Positions 47,898 through 57,261 of a stretch of 64,000 nucleotides of DNA are shown piece after piece. The notes below the pieces were generated by a model. It did not search any database. It saw only the letters and a program-made list of their open reading frames with translations, and was not told the DNA's origin. Numbering within the stretch: the stretch's first letter is position 1; the number at the start of each line of letters is the position of its first letter. Source of the stretch: Autumnicola tepida. GTDB lineage: Bacteria > Bacteroidota > Bacteroidia > Flavobacteriales > Flavobacteriaceae. The stretch spans positions 117,156-181,155 of the forward strand of contig NZ_JAVRHQ010000006.1 in the NCBI RefSeq assembly GCF_031846485.1, given 5' to 3'. A program made the position numbers and the translations under genes.

Positions 47898-50108
47898 ATG
47901 AAAACCAGCAGGCGAGAGTTTATAAGACAGTTAGGATATGTCAGTATTGGCTTTACCATATTAGGTGCTGCCTGTATGAACACTAAAGAAGAAAACAATG
48001 AAGGGGGAGGTAATGCCGGTAACAGCGAAGCTGCTACTGAGAATTCCAACCGGCCAGACAGGATAAATGCCTGGTTGCGAGTATTGGAAGATGGGAGCGT
48101 ACTGGTGCTTACCGGCAAAATGGAACTTGGGCAGGGAATAAGAATTGCCGTGGCGCAAATGGCTGCTGAAGAATTAAATACCAGTCCCGATCTTGTGGAG
48201 GTAAATTTAGCCGAAACCGGTGTTACAGCCAATGAGGGCTACACCGCGGGAAGCCATTCTATAGAAACCAGTGCCATGTCAATTAGGAGGGCGGCTGCGG
48301 CTGCGCGGGAAAAATTGCTAAATCTGGCTTCAAAAAAATGGGAAATTCCTGTATCTCAAGTAAGCCTGGAAGATGGAAATATTATTGCCGGCACTAATAA
48401 AATGACACTTTACGATTTACTGGAAGGCAGGCAGATTAGCGAAGAAATAGGAGAGCCTTCAGAAATCTATGGTAAAACCAGGCGAAAATATGTAGGCCAG
48501 CCGGTATTGAGAAAAGATATTTCTGCCATGGTACGGGCGCAGCATGAGTATGTACAGGACCTTGAGTTTCCAAATATGGTGCACGCCAGGATTATTAGGC
48601 CAACTTCTTACACTTCAAAATTAGCCTCTTTAGATGAAGAAGGCCTGGAAGATTTCCCTGGTTTTTTAAAACTGGTGCGTATCGGGAGTTTTGTAGGTGT
48701 TATTGCAGAAGAAGAATTTGAGGCTATCAAATTAAGCTGGGAGGTTAACAATCGTGCGCAATGGGACGATGATGAAGAATTACCTGCAGAGGTGCCCTTA
48801 AAGGAATACTTGAAAACCCTGGATGCAGATGTAGAGGTTGAAGAAGAAAAAGGGGATTGGCAAAGTACCATTGAAGAAGCGCCCATTCAGCACAGCGCCT
48901 CGTACTATAAGCCTTATATTATGCATGCCGCTAATGGCCCTTCCTGCGCGGTGGCTTTTTTTGATAATGATAAACTCAGTGTCTGGACGCATAGCCAGGG
49001 CGTATATCCGCTGCGGGAGACTTTGGCGGCACTTTTGGGCATGCCCGCAGAATCCATTCATGTTAAAGGAGTTCCCGGTTCCGGCTGTTACGGCCATAAT
49101 GGTGCAGATGATGTTGCTGCCGAAGCTGCGCTGCTGGCGGTAAATTTGCCCGGGAGGCATGTAAGGCTGCAGTGGATGCGCAACGACGAACATTGCTGGG
49201 AACCTTATGGAACAGCTATGATCATGGAACTGCAGGCCGGGTTGGATTCCAACGGAAAAATTAAAGGTTGGAAATATGATTTTTGGTCCGATGGGCATAG
49301 TACACGCCCCAATGGCCAGCCGGAAACTTTGTTGCCCGCACGTTTTCTGGATAAAGGACACGGTGTACCCGGAATTGGATTTAAGGGAGGTGCAGTACGA
49401 AATTCCACGCCCTATTATACTATAGAAACTTTGCAGACCACATCCCATATTTTCCAGGGGCCACTGAGAAAGTCGGCATTGAGAGGTCTTGGCGCTTATG
49501 GGAATATCTTCGGAATAGAATGTTTTATAGACGAGCTGGCCCAAAAGGCTGGTAAAGATCCGGTAGAATTCCGCATAAATCATCTCAGTGATGAGCGCGC
49601 GATTACCTGCCTTAAAAAAATAAAAGAGAAGACGAGCAATGTTCGCCCTGGTGAAAACGAAGGACTGGGATATGCCTTTTCGCGCTACAAAAATTCTGCT
49701 TCTTATTTTGCCGTTGCTGCCCATGTTAAGAAGATGGATGATGGTATCTTTCGGGTAAAAAAGATGTGGGGAGTAATTGATTCCGGGGAAACTATAAATC
49801 CCGACGGGTTAAAGAATCAGACTGAAGGCGGAATGGTACAGGCCGCCAGCTGGGCTTTGCGTGAGGAAGTGCGGTTTGATAAGCAGCATATTACCAGTGT
49901 AGACTGGCACAGGTATCCTATCTTCAGGTTTGAGGAAATTCCCGAAGTAGAAGTGGAGGTTATAGACCGTGTGGACGAAAAGCCTCTGGGTGCGGGCGAA
50001 GCAGCACAGGGACCTTCTGCCGCTGCTGTTGCAAACGCGGTTTTTGATGCCACGGGAATACGGTACCGGGATTTGCCCATTAATCCGGTGGAAAAATATT
50101 TGCGTTAA
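47898..50108 (+). CDS. IorB-like molybdopterin-binding subunit with Tat signal, complex 2
   Basis: 736 residues. N-terminal twin-arginine signal SRREFIRQLGYVSIGF, followed by a Cys (GAACMN) that may be lipidated although the lipobox is weak. Family motifs: ELGQGIRIAVAQMAAEEL, AGSHSIETSAMSIRRAAA, and the catalytic-Glu region PLGAGEAAQGPSAAAVANAV. Exported folded with cofactor together with the IorA-like partner, so this enzyme works outside the cytoplasm. Substrate unknown. Confidence 0.9.
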   Translation: MKTSRREFIRQLGYVSIGFTILGAACMNTKEENNEGGGNAGNSEAATENSNRPDRINAWLRVLEDGSVLVLTGKMELGQGIRIAVAQMAAEELNTSPDLVEVNLAETGVTANEGYTAGSHSIETSAMSIRRAAAAAREKLLNLASKKWEIPVSQVSLEDGNIIAGTNKMTLYDLLEGRQISEEIGEPSEIYGKTRRKYVGQPVLRKDISAMVRAQHEYVQDLEFPNMVHARIIRPTSYTSKLASLDEEGLEDFPGFLKLVRIGSFVGVIAEEEFEAIKLSWEVNNRAQWDDDEELPAEVPLKEYLKTLDADVEVEEEKGDWQSTIEEAPIQHSASYYKPYIMHAANGPSCAVAFFDNDKLSVWTHSQGVYPLRETLAALLGMPAESIHVKGVPGSGCYGHNGADDVAAEAALLAVNLPGRHVRLQWMRNDEHCWEPYGTAMIMELQAGLDSNGKIKGWKYDFWSDGHSTRPNGQPETLLPARFLDKGHGVPGIGFKGGAVRNSTPYYTIETLQTTSHIFQGPLRKSALRGLGAYGNIFGIECFIDELAQKAGKDPVEFRINHLSDERAITCLKKIKEKTSNVRPGENEGLGYAFSRYKNSASYFAVAAHVKKMDDGIFRVKKMWGVIDSGETINPDGLKNQTEGGMVQAASWALREEVRFDKQHITSVDWHRYPIFRFEEIPEVEVEVIDRVDEKPLGAGEAAQGPSAAAVANAVFDATGIRYRDLPINPVEKYLR

Positions 50109-50122
50109 GGTAGGGAGAATTT

Positions 50123-50208
50123 GGGCGCAGCCTGCGGCCCGGGCTATCCGCTGTATCTTTTGCAGCCCTGCCGCGCTGCAAAAGGATGCCGCTGCTATCC
50201 CTTGCGCA
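50123..50208. repeat. GC-rich inverted-repeat element
   Basis: Between 50109 and 50350 there is no gene. The segment contains TTTTGCAGC (50158-50166) and GCTGCAAAA (50175-50183), with the GGGCGCAGCC and CTTGCGC flanks and CGCTGTATC/GATGCCGCTG pairs, much richer in GC than its surroundings. A further short motif, GGCTGAGCGCAGTCGAAGCC, lies at 50260-50279. Both look like mobile/repetitive intergenic units. Confidence 0.55.
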
Positions 50209-50350
50209 AAAAAATTACATAATTTAGTATCAATTTTAAATATTTTAATCGGTTTGTCCGGCTGAGCGCAGTCGAAGCCTGATTTTTGACTAAATTCCGA
50301 CATTATTTGCCTTGTCATAAAAGATTTAGTGGATAAAATAAAATTTCAAA

Positions 50351-51370
50351 ATGACCCACGAATTCAAAAAAATTATTGAAGCCTGTTTAAAAAATCAGGA
50401 AGAAAATTTAAAAAGTGTTCTCGCCACGGTAGTGGCTCTCGATGGTTCTTCTTACAGAAAACCCGGGGTGCGCATGCTTATTGCCGAAAATGGTAAAATG
50501 ACCGGGGCAGTTAGTGGCGGTTGTGTGGAAAAAGAGGTTTTAAACCAGGCACAGAATGTTTTTAAGAACGGATGTTCCAAAGTAATGACCTACGACGGCC
50601 GTTACAGGTTGGGCTGCGAAGGGATATTGTATATTTTGCTTGAACCTTTTTCGGTTTCAGAAGAACTGCAAACACTGCTTGAAAAAACTTTCAGGGAAAG
50701 ACAAAGGTTTTTTATAGCATCTGCTTTCAGAAAAGAAGAATGCCAGACTGCAGGAATGGGATCTGCAATAAAGTTTGACGATGGAAAACAAGTGGGTTTT
50801 TCAGAAAATACTTCCGCAGAAAAAACAGAAGAACTTTCTGTTTTTAAACAGGAAATGAAGCCACTGTTCAGAATGCTGATTATTGGGGCAGAGCATGATG
50901 CGGTACAATTATGTTCTGCAGCATCACTTTTAGGTTGGGAGGTTTTGGTAAATGCTTCGCCTAAAGATCCGCGTACAAAGGCAAATTTCCCGGGAGCACA
51001 GCAAGTTTTACATTTAATGCCGGAGGAAATTCAGCAACTGGAAATAGATAGTGAAACTTCAGTGATGCTGATGAACCACAGTTATGCCACCGATCTTAAA
51101 TTTCTTCTAGCCCTTAAAGATAGTAAAGCCGTTTATATAGGCTTGCTGGGTGCAGCGAAACGCCGCGAAAAGATTTTCAACGCTTTTATTGAATATCACC
51201 CGGAGATAGATGCCGATTTCCTCGATAAAATATACGGCCCGGCAGGACTGGATATTGGAGCCGAAACACCACAGGAAATTTCGGTTTCTGTATTATCTGA
51301 AATCCTGACAGTAACAAGGGGAAAACAGGCATTTTCGCTTCGGGAGAAAATTGGAAAAATCCACACCTGA
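50351..51370 (+). CDS. xdhC: XdhC/CoxI-family Mo-hydroxylase maturation protein
   Basis: 339 residues. N-terminal XdhC domain (LATVVALDGSSYRKPGVRMLI, then GAVSGGCVEKEV) and a C-terminal Rossmann-like domain (LLIIGAEHD-type, GLLGAAKRREKIF). XdhC binds molybdenum cofactor and delivers the sulfurated or modified form to the apo-enzyme. Placed between two Mo-hydroxylase operons. MocA-like gene starts 2 nt after its stop. Confidence 0.93.
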   Translation: MTHEFKKIIEACLKNQEENLKSVLATVVALDGSSYRKPGVRMLIAENGKMTGAVSGGCVEKEVLNQAQNVFKNGCSKVMTYDGRYRLGCEGILYILLEPFSVSEELQTLLEKTFRERQRFFIASAFRKEECQTAGMGSAIKFDDGKQVGFSENTSAEKTEELSVFKQEMKPLFRMLIIGAEHDAVQLCSAASLLGWEVLVNASPKDPRTKANFPGAQQVLHLMPEEIQQLEIDSETSVMLMNHSYATDLKFLLALKDSKAVYIGLLGAAKRREKIFNAFIEYHPEIDADFLDKIYGPAGLDIGAETPQEISVSVLSEILTVTRGKQAFSLREKIGKIHT

Positions 51371-51372
51371 TT

Positions 51373-51972
51373 TTGAGTAAAGCAAGTATTATAATAGTAG
51401 CAGCCGGCGCTTCCCGGCGTATGAACAAGGCCAAACAGCTTTTACCCCTGGAAGATGGTATATTATTGGGAAAAGTTATAGAAGAGGCAAAAGCTTCAGC
51501 TGCAGCTGAGGTAATTATTGTTCTTGGGGCATATTCAGAAGAGATCGTTTCAAAAATTCAGAATTACGATTGTATTGTTGTCAAAAATGAGAACTGGCAG
51601 CAAGGACTTGGCTCTTCAATAGCGGCCGGGATCAGATATTTTCTTCAGCATAAAGAAAAAATTAGCGCTGCTTTGGTAATGTTAGGAGATCAGCCATTGG
51701 TAGATTCCGGCTATGTAGATAAAATGCTTAAACATGCCGGTGAAAATCCTTCAACAATTATAGCTACATCCTATCCGCGCTCTCTGGGCGTGCCTGCAGT
51801 TTTTCCGCAGAACTATTTTAAGGAACTGGCAAATTTAAAAGAAGATAAAGGCGCAAAAAATATACTGCGACGTGAACGTGATTCGGTTATTGCTTTAAAT
51901 GCTGGAGAACGCATTCTTGATATAGACACTCCGCAGGATTATCAAAATTTGCTGGACAGGTACTCCAAATAA
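51373..51972 (+). CDS. mocA: MocA-type molybdenum cofactor nucleotidyltransferase
   Basis: 199 residues, starting with TTG (no ATG lies between the xdhC stop and the essential N-terminal motif). Nucleotide-binding IVAAGASRRMNKAKQLLPL, GLGSSIAAGI, MLGDQPLVDSG and PRSLGVPAVFP match MobA/MocA nucleotidyltransferases. MocA attaches CMP to Mo-molybdopterin, the cofactor form used by xanthine-dehydrogenase-family enzymes. Partner of XdhC. Confidence 0.9.
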   Translation: MSKASIIIVAAGASRRMNKAKQLLPLEDGILLGKVIEEAKASAAAEVIIVLGAYSEEIVSKIQNYDCIVVKNENWQQGLGSSIAAGIRYFLQHKEKISAALVMLGDQPLVDSGYVDKMLKHAGENPSTIIATSYPRSLGVPAVFPQNYFKELANLKEDKGAKNILRRERDSVIALNAGERILDIDTPQDYQNLLDRYSK

Positions 51973-52153
51973 TCTGCTTCTTTCCATCCAAATAAACTTC
52001 AGCAGCTGTTAAATTAAATTTAAAATCTGTAGTTTAACAGGAACAGGTAGAAGGAATGACTTAAATTGAAGAAACAATTTAGCGATTTCAAATCTCTCAA
52101 TCTCCCCGTTTCAAGGATTTGAAATAAATTAATAATCCATACTACAAGCACAA

Positions 52154-54352
52154 ATGATAGGTGAAGCGAGAAACCGCATGCATGGACTCGATAAGGTTTC
52201 GGGAAAGGCAAAATATGCCCTGGAATATGAAGTAGATAAGCCGCTTTATGCCATAATGGTGAAGAGCCATATTTCCAGCGGAACCATTGAAAATATAGAT
52301 GAAAGTTCTATCCAGGATATTCCTGGAATAGAAATGCTAATCCATTCCGGCAATGCCCTGAAATTGAATTCTACTAAAAAGCCTTCGGAAGGTAATCCCG
52401 ATGTTGAATCTGAAGAAATTAGCAGGGAACCACTGGCAGATAAGAAAGTGTATTTTGCCGGTCAGGATATTGCCATTGTGGTGGCAAGTAATATTGAAGA
52501 TGCGCAATTAGGGGCCTCCCGGCTTAAAGTGACCTATAAAAAAGGGGAGGGGCGTACAGATCGCAGCAGTGTTTTAAAGGACTACTACGAACCACGGCCG
52601 GAAGAATTGCAGTACAGCCGGGGAGATTTTGAAACCGCCAAAAATGAGGCCGATGTGGTAATAAGTGAGGAATACGAGATCCCTACTGAACATCATAACC
52701 CAATGGAACTCTCGGCCACCACAGCTATTTGGGATGGAGACCGGCTCACGGTTTATGATGCCACACAGGGCGTTTCCAATCATCAGGAAGGAATTGCCCG
52801 TGCTTTTGGTCTGGAACCTAAAAACGTTAGGGTGATTGCCCAGCATATTGGGGGAGGTTTTGGCTGTAAAGGAACTTTATGGCCACATACATTGCTGACC
52901 GCCATGGCCGCAAAAATGACGGGCCGGCCGGTAAAAATGTTCCTTACCCGGGAAGATATGTTTACCTCTGTGGGACACCGGCCAAAAGTTATTCAAAAAG
53001 TAACCCTGGCCGCAGACAAAAACGGGAAGCTGGAAGCGGGAGCACATGATACTTATTCCTATACTTCCAAAGTGGGTACTTTTTATGAATCCTGCGGGGT
53101 AACATCAGCCATGTTGTATGATATTCCCAACTTTTCCATGAAGCACAGATACGGCAGGCTCAATTTACCAACTCCAACTTATATGAGAGGCCCGGGCGAA
53201 TCCAGTGGAACTTACGCTTTGGAAGCTGCCATGGATGAAATGGCCGAAAAGCTGAATATGGATCCTGTTGAATTCAGGATTATTAATGATACTGACAGGG
53301 ACCTGAAGAAAGATTTGCCATTTTCTTCCAAGCATTTAAAAGAATGTTATAGACGTGGAGCACAGTTATTCGGCTGGGAAAACAGGAATAAAAATCCGGG
53401 AAAAATGCTAAAAGACGGTGTTTTAGTTGGGCATGGTATGGCTACTTCCACTTATCCCGCCCATCGTTCCGGCGGGGAATGTAACCTTACTTTGAGAAAA
53501 GACGGGACAGTACTTTTGCGTACTGCAACGCAAGATATAGGTACCGGAACTTATACTGTTTTAGGCCAGATTGTGGCCGATACACTTGGTGTGCCTTTTG
53601 AAAAAGTGATCGTGGAAATAGGAGATTCAGATTACCCCAAAGGCCCGCTTTCAGGAGGTTCGCAGGTTACTGCTTCAGCAGGAAGTTATGTTCAATTGGC
53701 TGCTGAAAAATTAAGAAAAAAACTAGGCAGTACGGCAATAGGCCAAAGTGAAAGTCCATATTTTCAGATAAATGAAAATGAACTGCAATTTGAAAATGGT
53801 AAAATTAGCGATGGGTCATCTGAAGGTGAAAACATTGAAAATATTGTGCAGCGCAGTGGAGAGGAAAATATAAGTGTAACCTATTCCACAGATGAAACAG
53901 GGGCTAAACAGGAAGAGGGTTACGCGTACCAGTCTTTCGGGGCTGTTTTTGTAGAAGCCAATGTAGATCCCGATTTGGGTATAATTACTATTCCTCGAAT
54001 TACGGCGGTTTACGATGTGGGAAAGGTGATTAACCGGAAACTCGGTAACAGTCAGTTTTACGGCGGAATTATTTTTGGCTACGGAATGGGCCTGCTGGAA
54101 CATACAAAATACGACCACGGCCATGTGGTAAATGCCGATCTGGCCGAATACTATGTTCCCGTAAATGCAGATATTAATGATTTGCAGGTAGAATACCTGG
54201 ACATCCCTGATTATAAATTTAGTTCTCACGGTGGCCGGGGAATTGGTGAAATTGGTACCACGGGAGTAGCAGCCGCTATTGCCAACGCTATTTACAATGC
54301 CACCGGTAAGAGAATAAGAAAACTGCCTATCACCCTCGATAAATTAATATAA
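52154..54352 (+). CDS. Mo-hydroxylase molybdopterin-binding large subunit, complex 3
   Basis: 732 residues. Family motifs: GEARNRMHGLDKVSGKAKY start, GGGFGCKGTLWPHTLL, MRGPGESSGTYALEAAMD, TATQDIGTGTYTVLGQIV, GGRGIGEIGTTG with the catalytic Glu; ends ITLDKLI. Paralogous to the large subunit at 40327 (similar tail and motifs). No signal of its own; the iron-sulfur subunit encoded next carries a Tat signal, so the complex is probably exported as a unit. Gene order is large-small-FAD, unlike complex 1. Confidence 0.92.
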   Translation: MIGEARNRMHGLDKVSGKAKYALEYEVDKPLYAIMVKSHISSGTIENIDESSIQDIPGIEMLIHSGNALKLNSTKKPSEGNPDVESEEISREPLADKKVYFAGQDIAIVVASNIEDAQLGASRLKVTYKKGEGRTDRSSVLKDYYEPRPEELQYSRGDFETAKNEADVVISEEYEIPTEHHNPMELSATTAIWDGDRLTVYDATQGVSNHQEGIARAFGLEPKNVRVIAQHIGGGFGCKGTLWPHTLLTAMAAKMTGRPVKMFLTREDMFTSVGHRPKVIQKVTLAADKNGKLEAGAHDTYSYTSKVGTFYESCGVTSAMLYDIPNFSMKHRYGRLNLPTPTYMRGPGESSGTYALEAAMDEMAEKLNMDPVEFRIINDTDRDLKKDLPFSSKHLKECYRRGAQLFGWENRNKNPGKMLKDGVLVGHGMATSTYPAHRSGGECNLTLRKDGTVLLRTATQDIGTGTYTVLGQIVADTLGVPFEKVIVEIGDSDYPKGPLSGGSQVTASAGSYVQLAAEKLRKKLGSTAIGQSESPYFQINENELQFENGKISDGSSEGENIENIVQRSGEENISVTYSTDETGAKQEEGYAYQSFGAVFVEANVDPDLGIITIPRITAVYDVGKVINRKLGNSQFYGGIIFGYGMGLLEHTKYDHGHVVNADLAEYYVPVNADINDLQVEYLDIPDYKFSSHGGRGIGEIGTTGVAAAIANAIYNATGKRIRKLPITLDKLI

Positions 54353-54371
54353 CAGCAGCAAAAAGCATAAG

Positions 54372-55049
54372 ATGAAGAAAGAAGAGATAGAAAGAAAGCA
54401 GGAAGATCTATGGCCGGAAGAGAAATCTTTGATTGAGGCAAAGATTAGCAGGAGGAAGTTTATTTCAAGAGCTATTCTTGCAGCAGGAGGAATGGCCATT
54501 GCACCCTACGCCACCTTAGCTGCAGAAGCTATTGATGCCCCGGCGCTTCCCTTCGAAAAGTTTGTTGAAATTGAAACCAGCATTAACGGAAGACAGATGA
54601 AGATGAAGTTAGATCCCCGTACCAGTCTGCTTAACCTGCTAAGGGAACAACTTAGCCTTACCGGAACCAAATTAGGCTGCAACCAGGGCGCCTGCGGGGC
54701 GTGTACAGTATTTATAGGTAAAGAACGGATTAATTCCTGTCTTACACTTGCCGCACAAATAGATGGGCAGGAGGTGACCACTATAGAAGGTATAGGTTCA
54801 GAAGAGGATTTTCATCCCATGCAGGCAGCTTTTATTGAACATGACGGCTTCCAGTGTGGGTATTGTACCTCTGGCCAAATCATGTCTGCGATAAAAGTGG
54901 TGGAAAACAATAGAGCCGGGAGCGATGATGAAATACAGGAATGGATGAGCGGTAATATTTGCCGTTGCGGCGCTTACAAAGGCATAGTAGCTGCAATCAA
55001 AACTGTACGGGATGGGAATTATGACAAATCACTTCTAAAAAAAATGTAA
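54372..55049 (+). CDS. Tat-exported [2Fe-2S] subunit, complex 3
   Basis: 225 residues, longer than the paralogue at 38821 through an N-terminal twin-arginine signal SRRKFISRAILAAGGMAIAP. Two 2Fe-2S domains: GCNQGACGACTVFIG, then FQCGYCTSGQIMSA and MSGNICRCGAYKG. As in E. coli PaoA, the small subunit holds the export signal for the whole folded complex. Confidence 0.92.
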   Translation: MKKEEIERKQEDLWPEEKSLIEAKISRRKFISRAILAAGGMAIAPYATLAAEAIDAPALPFEKFVEIETSINGRQMKMKLDPRTSLLNLLREQLSLTGTKLGCNQGACGACTVFIGKERINSCLTLAAQIDGQEVTTIEGIGSEEDFHPMQAAFIEHDGFQCGYCTSGQIMSAIKVVENNRAGSDDEIQEWMSGNICRCGAYKGIVAAIKTVRDGNYDKSLLKKM

Positions 55050-55050
55050 A

Positions 55051-56046
55051 ATGTATCCTTTTCAATATACAAAAGCGAAAGAAGCCTCAGAGGCAACAGC
55101 AACAGCTTCCCGGCAGGAAAATTCGAAATTTTTAGCAGGAGGAACCAATCTGGTAGATCTAATAAGAAGGGATGTTGTGCATCCGGATTATTTAATAGAT
55201 GTATCTCATCTTGATTTTAAAACAATTAAAGCCTATAATGGCGGGCTGCGGCTCGGCGCTATGGCCAGCAACAGCGAAACAGCTGCGAATAAAGAACTCA
55301 AGGAAGCTTATCCTATTGTTTCCCAGGCAATCTTGTTAGGTGCTTCTGCACAGTTGCGCAACAAAGCTAGCAATGGGGGCAATATGTTGCAAAAAACACG
55401 TTGCCCATATTTTATGTCGCCGCCTTTTCCCTGTAATAAAAGGGAACCGGGGAGTGGTTGTTCTGCGATAAATGGAGAAAACCGATTGTTGTCTATCCTG
55501 GGAACTTCAGAAAAATGTATTGCTTCTTATCCTTCAGACATGGCCACTGCACTTACAGCAATGGATGCTGTTATACAAACACGGCTGTCGGATGGCAGTG
55601 AAAGAAGTATTCCTGTTGTTGATTTCCATCTGTTGCCTGAAGATACTCCATGGAAAGAAACGGTTTTAAAAGAAGGAGAATTAATTACGGCTATCGATTT
55701 GCCTGAAGAATCAAAGGAATTTGCTGAAAATTCTTATTATTTGAAAATACGCGACCGTCATTCTTTTGCCTTTGCACTTGTTTCTGTTGCTGCTGCCCTG
55801 GTGATGGAAAGCGGGAAGATTACAAAAGCACGTTTAGTGCTGGGAAGTGTGGCGCCAAAACCCTGGCGCAATCGTGAGGCAGAAGAAATGTTACTGGGGC
55901 AGGCTCCTTCAGAAAATTTATTTATGGAGGTTGCTGAAAAAGCTTTGGAAGGAGCCAAAGGCTTTGGAGAAAATGATTTTAAGATTCCCCTGGCCAAAAA
56001 GGGAATTGTCAGGGCATTGCGAATAGCATCAAAATCAGAAGCCTGA
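55051..56046 (+). CDS. Mo-hydroxylase FAD subunit, complex 3
   Basis: 331 residues, one nt after the small subunit stop. FAD motifs FLAGGTNLVDLIRRDV and AQLRNKASNGGNMLQ, and the four-cysteine [4Fe-4S] loop (TRCPYFMS, PCNKREPGSGC, EKCIASYPSDMA). Paralogue of 39339. Completes a PaoABC-like heterotrimer. Confidence 0.92.
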   Translation: MYPFQYTKAKEASEATATASRQENSKFLAGGTNLVDLIRRDVVHPDYLIDVSHLDFKTIKAYNGGLRLGAMASNSETAANKELKEAYPIVSQAILLGASAQLRNKASNGGNMLQKTRCPYFMSPPFPCNKREPGSGCSAINGENRLLSILGTSEKCIASYPSDMATALTAMDAVIQTRLSDGSERSIPVVDFHLLPEDTPWKETVLKEGELITAIDLPEESKEFAENSYYLKIRDRHSFAFALVSVAAALVMESGKITKARLVLGSVAPKPWRNREAEEMLLGQAPSENLFMEVAEKALEGAKGFGENDFKIPLAKKGIVRALRIASKSEA

Positions 56047-56303
56047 TCCATACTTTTTGGAATGCAAACCTGGTATTAAGATATAGTCTGCGCAATCAGG
56101 CTAATCAATTTGATACTCCATTTAATTAAAATTATCGAAATTAATTCTTTCCGATGGTTGTTGAGGGTAAATTGCCTGAAAAATTCTCATATCAGTACTT
56201 GAAAAGCTAAACTAAATATAAAATTAGTTGAAATATTTAGTAAGCTTTTTAATTTCCTATAACTTTATAATCAACAGTTAACCAACAACAACCAAAAAAT
56301 AGT

Positions 56304-57089
56304 ATGAGTAGTAAGAAGAAGAATTTCGCACGTTTTGGCATGGCGGCCAAGGGAGCAGTCTATTGTTTAATTGGGATATTAACAGCACTTGCAGCTTTCG
56401 GCCAGGGAGGAGAAAAAACCGGCAGCAAAGGAGCATTGCAATATCTGGCACAGCAATCTTATGGCCAGATATTACTTGTAATTATGGGTATAGGCCTCTT
56501 GGGATATGTATTCTGGAGATTTTACCAGTCAATTGGCAACCCCAAAGGCTTGCATGATGATGCTAAGGGTTATGCCAAAAGAGCAGCATATTTTATTAGT
56601 GGACTCCTTTATGGCGGATTGGCTTATTATGCTTTTAAACTTGCTTTTGGTAGTGGGAGCAGCTCTTCGGGGGGAGGCAGTAGTTCTATGATGGGTTCCT
56701 TAATGTCTGGTTCTAATGGTGACACTATTGCGATTATTATAGGAATTGGGATGGCTATAAAAGCTATTTATGATATTTACAGGGCATATTCCGGAAAGTT
56801 CAGGGAGGAAGTAGAGGAAGCAGGTATGGACGAAAAGGAACAGAAATTACTGGTAAATGCGGGCAAATTTGGGCATACAGCCAGGGGACTTGTATTTGGA
56901 CTAATGGCTTACCTAACGCTTAAATCCGGCTTATCCAGTGGGAGCAATGTTCAAACCCAAACCGATGCCTTCAGCTATATTCAACAGGAATTTGGATCTA
57001 TAGTTTTAGGAATTGTAGCAATTGGCCTGGCGGGATATGGAGTATATATGCTAATAAAGGCTAAATATCCTTCTATAACTGTGGCCTAG
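56304..57089 (+). CDS. DUF1206 membrane protein
   Basis: 261 residues with about six membrane helices in three repeated pairs; each repeat begins with an R-x-G-x-x-A-(K/R)-G type motif (ARFGMAAKGAVY near residue 9, YAKRAAYFISGLLY near 92, KFGHTARGLVFGLM near 190), which defines DUF1206. A Gly/Ser-rich low-complexity loop lies near residues 120-135. Function unknown. Monocistronic with a strong terminator. Confidence 0.88.
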   Translation: MSSKKKNFARFGMAAKGAVYCLIGILTALAAFGQGGEKTGSKGALQYLAQQSYGQILLVIMGIGLLGYVFWRFYQSIGNPKGLHDDAKGYAKRAAYFISGLLYGGLAYYAFKLAFGSGSSSSGGGSSSMMGSLMSGSNGDTIAIIIGIGMAIKAIYDIYRAYSGKFREEVEEAGMDEKEQKLLVNAGKFGHTARGLVFGLMAYLTLKSGLSSGSNVQTQTDAFSYIQQEFGSIVLGIVAIGLAGYGVYMLIKAKYPSITVA

Positions 57090-57110
57090 AAGTATTCAAG
57101 GCTTCGAAAT

Positions 57111-57150
57111 AAACCTGATTAGATTTAAAAATTTCTGATCAGGTTTTTTT
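57111..57150 (+). terminator. Terminator after the DUF1206 gene
   Basis: Stem AAACCTGAT / ATCAGGTTT with a T8 tract. Confidence 0.8.
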
Positions 57151-57261
57151 ATGCTTTTAAGCTAAGAATTAAGTTATTCTTTAATTCTTCCACTGATATT
57201 TAGAAACATTGCCCGGTTTAAAAAAGTGGAAAGGTCTTTTACGCTGTCTTAGCAGTTACAA

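Noticed and set aside
48798..49724. 308-codon antisense ORF in the IorB-like gene
   Set aside because: Reverse-frame shadow of a well-supported gene; no family motif.
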